From the NCBI GenBank assembly GCA_016293535.1, contig JAEDEB010000036.1:1-21826 (forward strand): DNA of 21,826 nt. Direction: 5' to 3'. Below are positions 20,161 to 21,826 of the stretch, one piece after another. A program made the translations under genes and the position numbers. The notes under the pieces are model-generated. The model was given only the letters and a program-made list of their open reading frames with translations, was not told where the DNA came from and ran no database searches. Origin of the DNA: Bacteroidales bacterium. Lineage in GTDB: Bacteria; Bacteroidota; Bacteroidia; Bacteroidales; UBA932. How positions within the stretch are numbered: position 1 is the first letter of the stretch; each line of letters starts with the position of its first letter.

Positions 20161-21171
20161 ATGGCAATCTTAGCATTTCAGAAACCTGACAAGGTGATTA
20201 TGCTTGAAGGCACCGACACCGTCGGCCGTTTCGAGTTCAGGCCTCTTGAGCCTGGATACGCGCAGACCATCGGCAATGCACTTCGCCGCATACTCCTCTC
20301 GTCTCTGGAAGGTTTTGCTATCAGTTCCATCAAGATTTCAGGTGTTGACCAGGAGTTCGGAACCATCGCCGGCGTCATCGAGGGAATGCAGGACATCATC
20401 CTCAACCTCAAGCAGGTAAGGTTCAAGAGAATGGTTGATACCGTGGACACTGAGACGGCAAATCTCATTATCAGCGGCAAGCAGGAGTTTACTGCAGAGG
20501 ATATTTCCAAGGGATTGTCTTCTTTCAAGGTGTTGAACCCTGAACTGCATATCTGCACTCTTGAGACAGCAGTCAAGCTCGAGATCACCCTTACCATCAC
20601 AAAAGGAAGGGGCTTCGTTCCTGCAGAGGAGAGCCGCGACCCTAATGCGCCTCTGGGAACTCTCGCAGTCGATGCCATCTACACTCCTATCGTCAATGTC
20701 AACTGGATTCAGGATGACTGGCGTGTCGAGCAGAAGACCGACTATGAGAAGCTCACTCTCGAGATTACCACTGACGGATCCATCTCTCCTATGAATGCGC
20801 TTCAGGAGGCTGCAAATATCCTTATCTACCACTTCAGACTCTTTACGGACGACAAGAAGGTGGCTCTCGAGAGCCATATTGACTCCGACCCTAAGGAGCT
20901 TGACGAGGAGTCCCTCAGGACAAGGCATCTCCTTCTCACCAAGCTGTCCGATATGGGCTTGTCAGTGAGGGCATACAACTGCCTCAAGGCCGCTGATATC
21001 GACACTTTCGCTGATCTGGTTTCCTACTCCCGTTCCGAGCTGATGAAGTTCAGGAACTTCGGAAGGAAGTCACTCAGCGAGATTGATGAGCTCGTCGAGA
21101 AGATGAAGCTGTCGTTCGGAATGGACGTCACCAAGTATAATATTGAACCCAAGAATCACCAGACCGTATAA
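20161..21171 (+). CDS. rpoA: DNA-directed RNA polymerase subunit alpha
   Basis: 336 aa. The N-terminal domain (about 1-230) dimerises and holds beta and beta-prime: RFEFRPLEPGYAQTIGNALR (from 23), RRILLSSLEG, and NALQEAANILIYHF toward its end. A flexible acidic linker follows (about 235-255). The C-terminal domain, which binds UP elements and activators, has SDMGLSVRAYNCLKAADI and KFRNFGRKSLSEIDELVEK. Length is typical. Co-transcription with ribosomal proteins matches polymerase supply to growth. Confidence 0.98.
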   Translation: MAILAFQKPDKVIMLEGTDTVGRFEFRPLEPGYAQTIGNALRRILLSSLEGFAISSIKISGVDQEFGTIAGVIEGMQDIILNLKQVRFKRMVDTVDTETANLIISGKQEFTAEDISKGLSSFKVLNPELHICTLETAVKLEITLTITKGRGFVPAEESRDPNAPLGTLAVDAIYTPIVNVNWIQDDWRVEQKTDYEKLTLEITTDGSISPMNALQEAANILIYHFRLFTDDKKVALESHIDSDPKELDEESLRTRHLLLTKLSDMGLSVRAYNCLKAADIDTFADLVSYSRSELMKFRNFGRKSLSEIDELVEKMKLSFGMDVTKYNIEPKNHQTV

Positions 21172-21173
21172 CA

Positions 21174-21662
21174 ATGAGGCACAATAAAGCAATCAACCAC
21201 CTTGGACGCAAGAGTGGTCACCGCAAAGCCCTTATGTCCAATATGGCTTGTTCTCTTATTCTCCACAAGAGAATCGAGACAACTGTAGCAAAGGCAAAGG
21301 CTCTCCAGTCCTATGTAGAGCCGCTCATCACCAAGTCAAAGGAGGATACCACACACTCCCGCCGCGTGGTCTTCAGCTACCTCAAGAGCGCTCAGGCAAC
21401 TGCTGAACTTTACCGCACCGTAGCTCCTAAGGTGGCAGAGCGTCCGGGTGGATATACCCGCGTTCTCAAGACCGGATTCCGTCAGGGAGACGGCGCAGAT
21501 ATGGCTATCATCGAGCTTGTTGACTTCAATGAGGCAGCTCTTGCAGCTTCTCCTAAGGCTGAGGCCAAGAAGAGCACCCGTCGCAGCCGCGCCAAGAAGG
21601 CTGAGGCAGCAGAGGCTCCTGTAGCAGAGGCTCCTGTAGCAGAGGCTCCGGCAGCAGAGTAA
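21174..21662 (+). CDS. rplQ: 50S ribosomal protein L17 (bL17) with an Ala/Glu/Pro tail
   Basis: 162 aa; 23S rRNA-binding protein near the exit tunnel. The conserved domain (1 to about 120) reads MRHNKAINHLGRKSGHRKAL, NMACSLILHKRIETTVAKAKAL, and further on VAERPGGYTRVLKTGFRQGDGADMAIIELV (split by about residue 100). A tail of about 40 residues follows: a basic KKSTRRSRAKKAE, then AEAPV, AEAPV, AEAPA from a 15-nt repeat (21609-21653), ending AE. Tails on L17 are usual in Bacteroidota, but this one lies at a repeat hotspot, and a 31-bp duplication spans its stop codon. It starts 2 bp after rpoA and ends the operon. Confidence 0.96.
   Translation: MRHNKAINHLGRKSGHRKALMSNMACSLILHKRIETTVAKAKALQSYVEPLITKSKEDTTHSRRVVFSYLKSAQATAELYRTVAPKVAERPGGYTRVLKTGFRQGDGADMAIIELVDFNEAALAASPKAEAKKSTRRSRAKKAEAAEAPVAEAPVAEAPAAE
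21609..21653 (+). repeat. 15-nt tandem repeat in the rplQ tail
   Basis: Three units: 21609-21623 and 21624-21638 are identical (GCAGAGGCTCCTGTA), and 21639-21653 differs at two bases. They encode AEAPV, AEAPV, AEAPA in frame. Confidence 0.85.
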
Positions 21663-21701
21663 GTCTCCTGTAGAGGCTCCGGCAGCAGAGTAAGTCTCCT
21701 G
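21641..21701 (+). repeat. 31-bp tandem duplication across the rplQ stop codon
   Basis: The 30 bases from 21641 recur exactly from 21672, with a 31-bp period. The first copy contains the last codons and TAA of rplQ; the second repeats them in the 3' untranslated region, in another frame. Because 31 is not a multiple of three the second copy is not a simple in-frame extension. Confidence 0.9.
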
Positions 21702-21711
21702 CACAATAAGT

Positions 21712-21745
21712 AAAAGAGGTCGACCCCCTGGGTCGGCCTCTTTTG
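21712..21745 (+). terminator. Terminator of the ribosomal superoperon
   Basis: AAAAGAGGTCGACC (21712-21725) pairs with GGTCGGCCTCTTTT (21731-21744) with one G-T wobble and a 5-nt loop. With A-rich and T-rich flanks it should act on both strands, suggesting a convergent gene on the right. Confidence 0.88.
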
Positions 21746-21781
21746 TCAATTTCATTATGGATACTGCCTTTGGGAAAAGCC

Positions 21782-21826
21782 TTACTCCATCTCGAAGAAA
21801 CGCGCCTGCGCGAGTAGGCTGGCGCC
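21782..21826 (-). CDS. Possible 3' end of a convergent gene (partial)
   Basis: On the minus strand the frame is open from the window edge to a TAA at 21784-21782, giving ASLLAQARFFEME as the last visible residues. The bidirectional terminator just beyond the stop fits a convergent gene. Only 14 codons are visible, so neither the family nor coding status can be settled. Confidence 0.35.
   Translation of the reverse strand, partial: GASLLAQARFFEME

Noticed and set aside
21757..21826. Plus-strand open frame beginning ATG after the superoperon terminator
   Set aside because: It begins 12 bp after the terminator with no promoter; its residues (MDTAFGKSLTPSRRN) look non-coding and the minus-strand frame fits the bidirectional terminator better.

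Overview
The window is a chromosomal segment from a member of the Bacteroidota, most likely the order Bacteroidales. The grounds are family-level. There are Bacteroidota-specific protein families (a DUF4270 lipoprotein, DUF3098, DUF4294, a short GT5-only 'glycogen synthase'). Promoter boxes match the Bacteroides type TAnnTTTG, notably before acpP and rplP. Shine-Dalgarno sequences are absent before most genes, and S14 and L36 are of the form without a zinc ribbon. I cannot name genus or species. I see no rRNA, tRNA, CRISPR array, prophage, transposase or plasmid gene.

Left half (1-10.7 kb), housekeeping and envelope genes. The 3' end of an unidentified gene with an Arg/Gly/Asp repeat tail is followed by a terminator, a TlpA/thioredoxin-like lipoprotein, and convergent uvrC. 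A divergent promoter region separates uvrC from a pnuC-type transporter. A lone acpP follows, then a palindromic repeat block between acpP and the convergent DUF4270 gene. On the minus strand the GT5-like gene and the DUF4270 gene are directly coupled. Divergent from them runs ftsX, DUF3098, uppP and lpxH (cell division, undecaprenyl phosphate recycling, lipid A synthesis). DUF4294 faces lpxH and overlaps its 3' end by 50 bp.

Right half (11.0-21.7 kb), one ribosomal superoperon of 22 genes on the plus strand: rplP, rpmC, rpsQ, rplN, rplX, rplE, rpsN, rpsH, rplF, rplR, rpsE, rpmD, rplO, secY, map, infA, rpmJ, rpsM, rpsK, rpsD, rpoA, rplQ, closed by a strong terminator. It supplies both ribosomal subunits, the SecY translocon, methionine aminopeptidase, IF-1 and the RNA polymerase alpha subunit.

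Most unusual points: (1) the S10/spc cluster starts at rplP, with no rpsJ-to-rpsC genes upstream, and has its own promoter and an 80-nt leader that can fold as a pseudoknot or switch; (2) a 30-bp perfect inverted repeat lies inside a duplicated structured unit beside acpP; (3) the GT5-like protein lacks the KTGGL substrate loop and the second glycosyltransferase domain; (4) there are recent-looking or repeat-driven coding changes in rplQ (duplication of the stop codon region), uppP (a 30-bp repeat in a loop) and DUF4270 (a Gly/Tyr tract).
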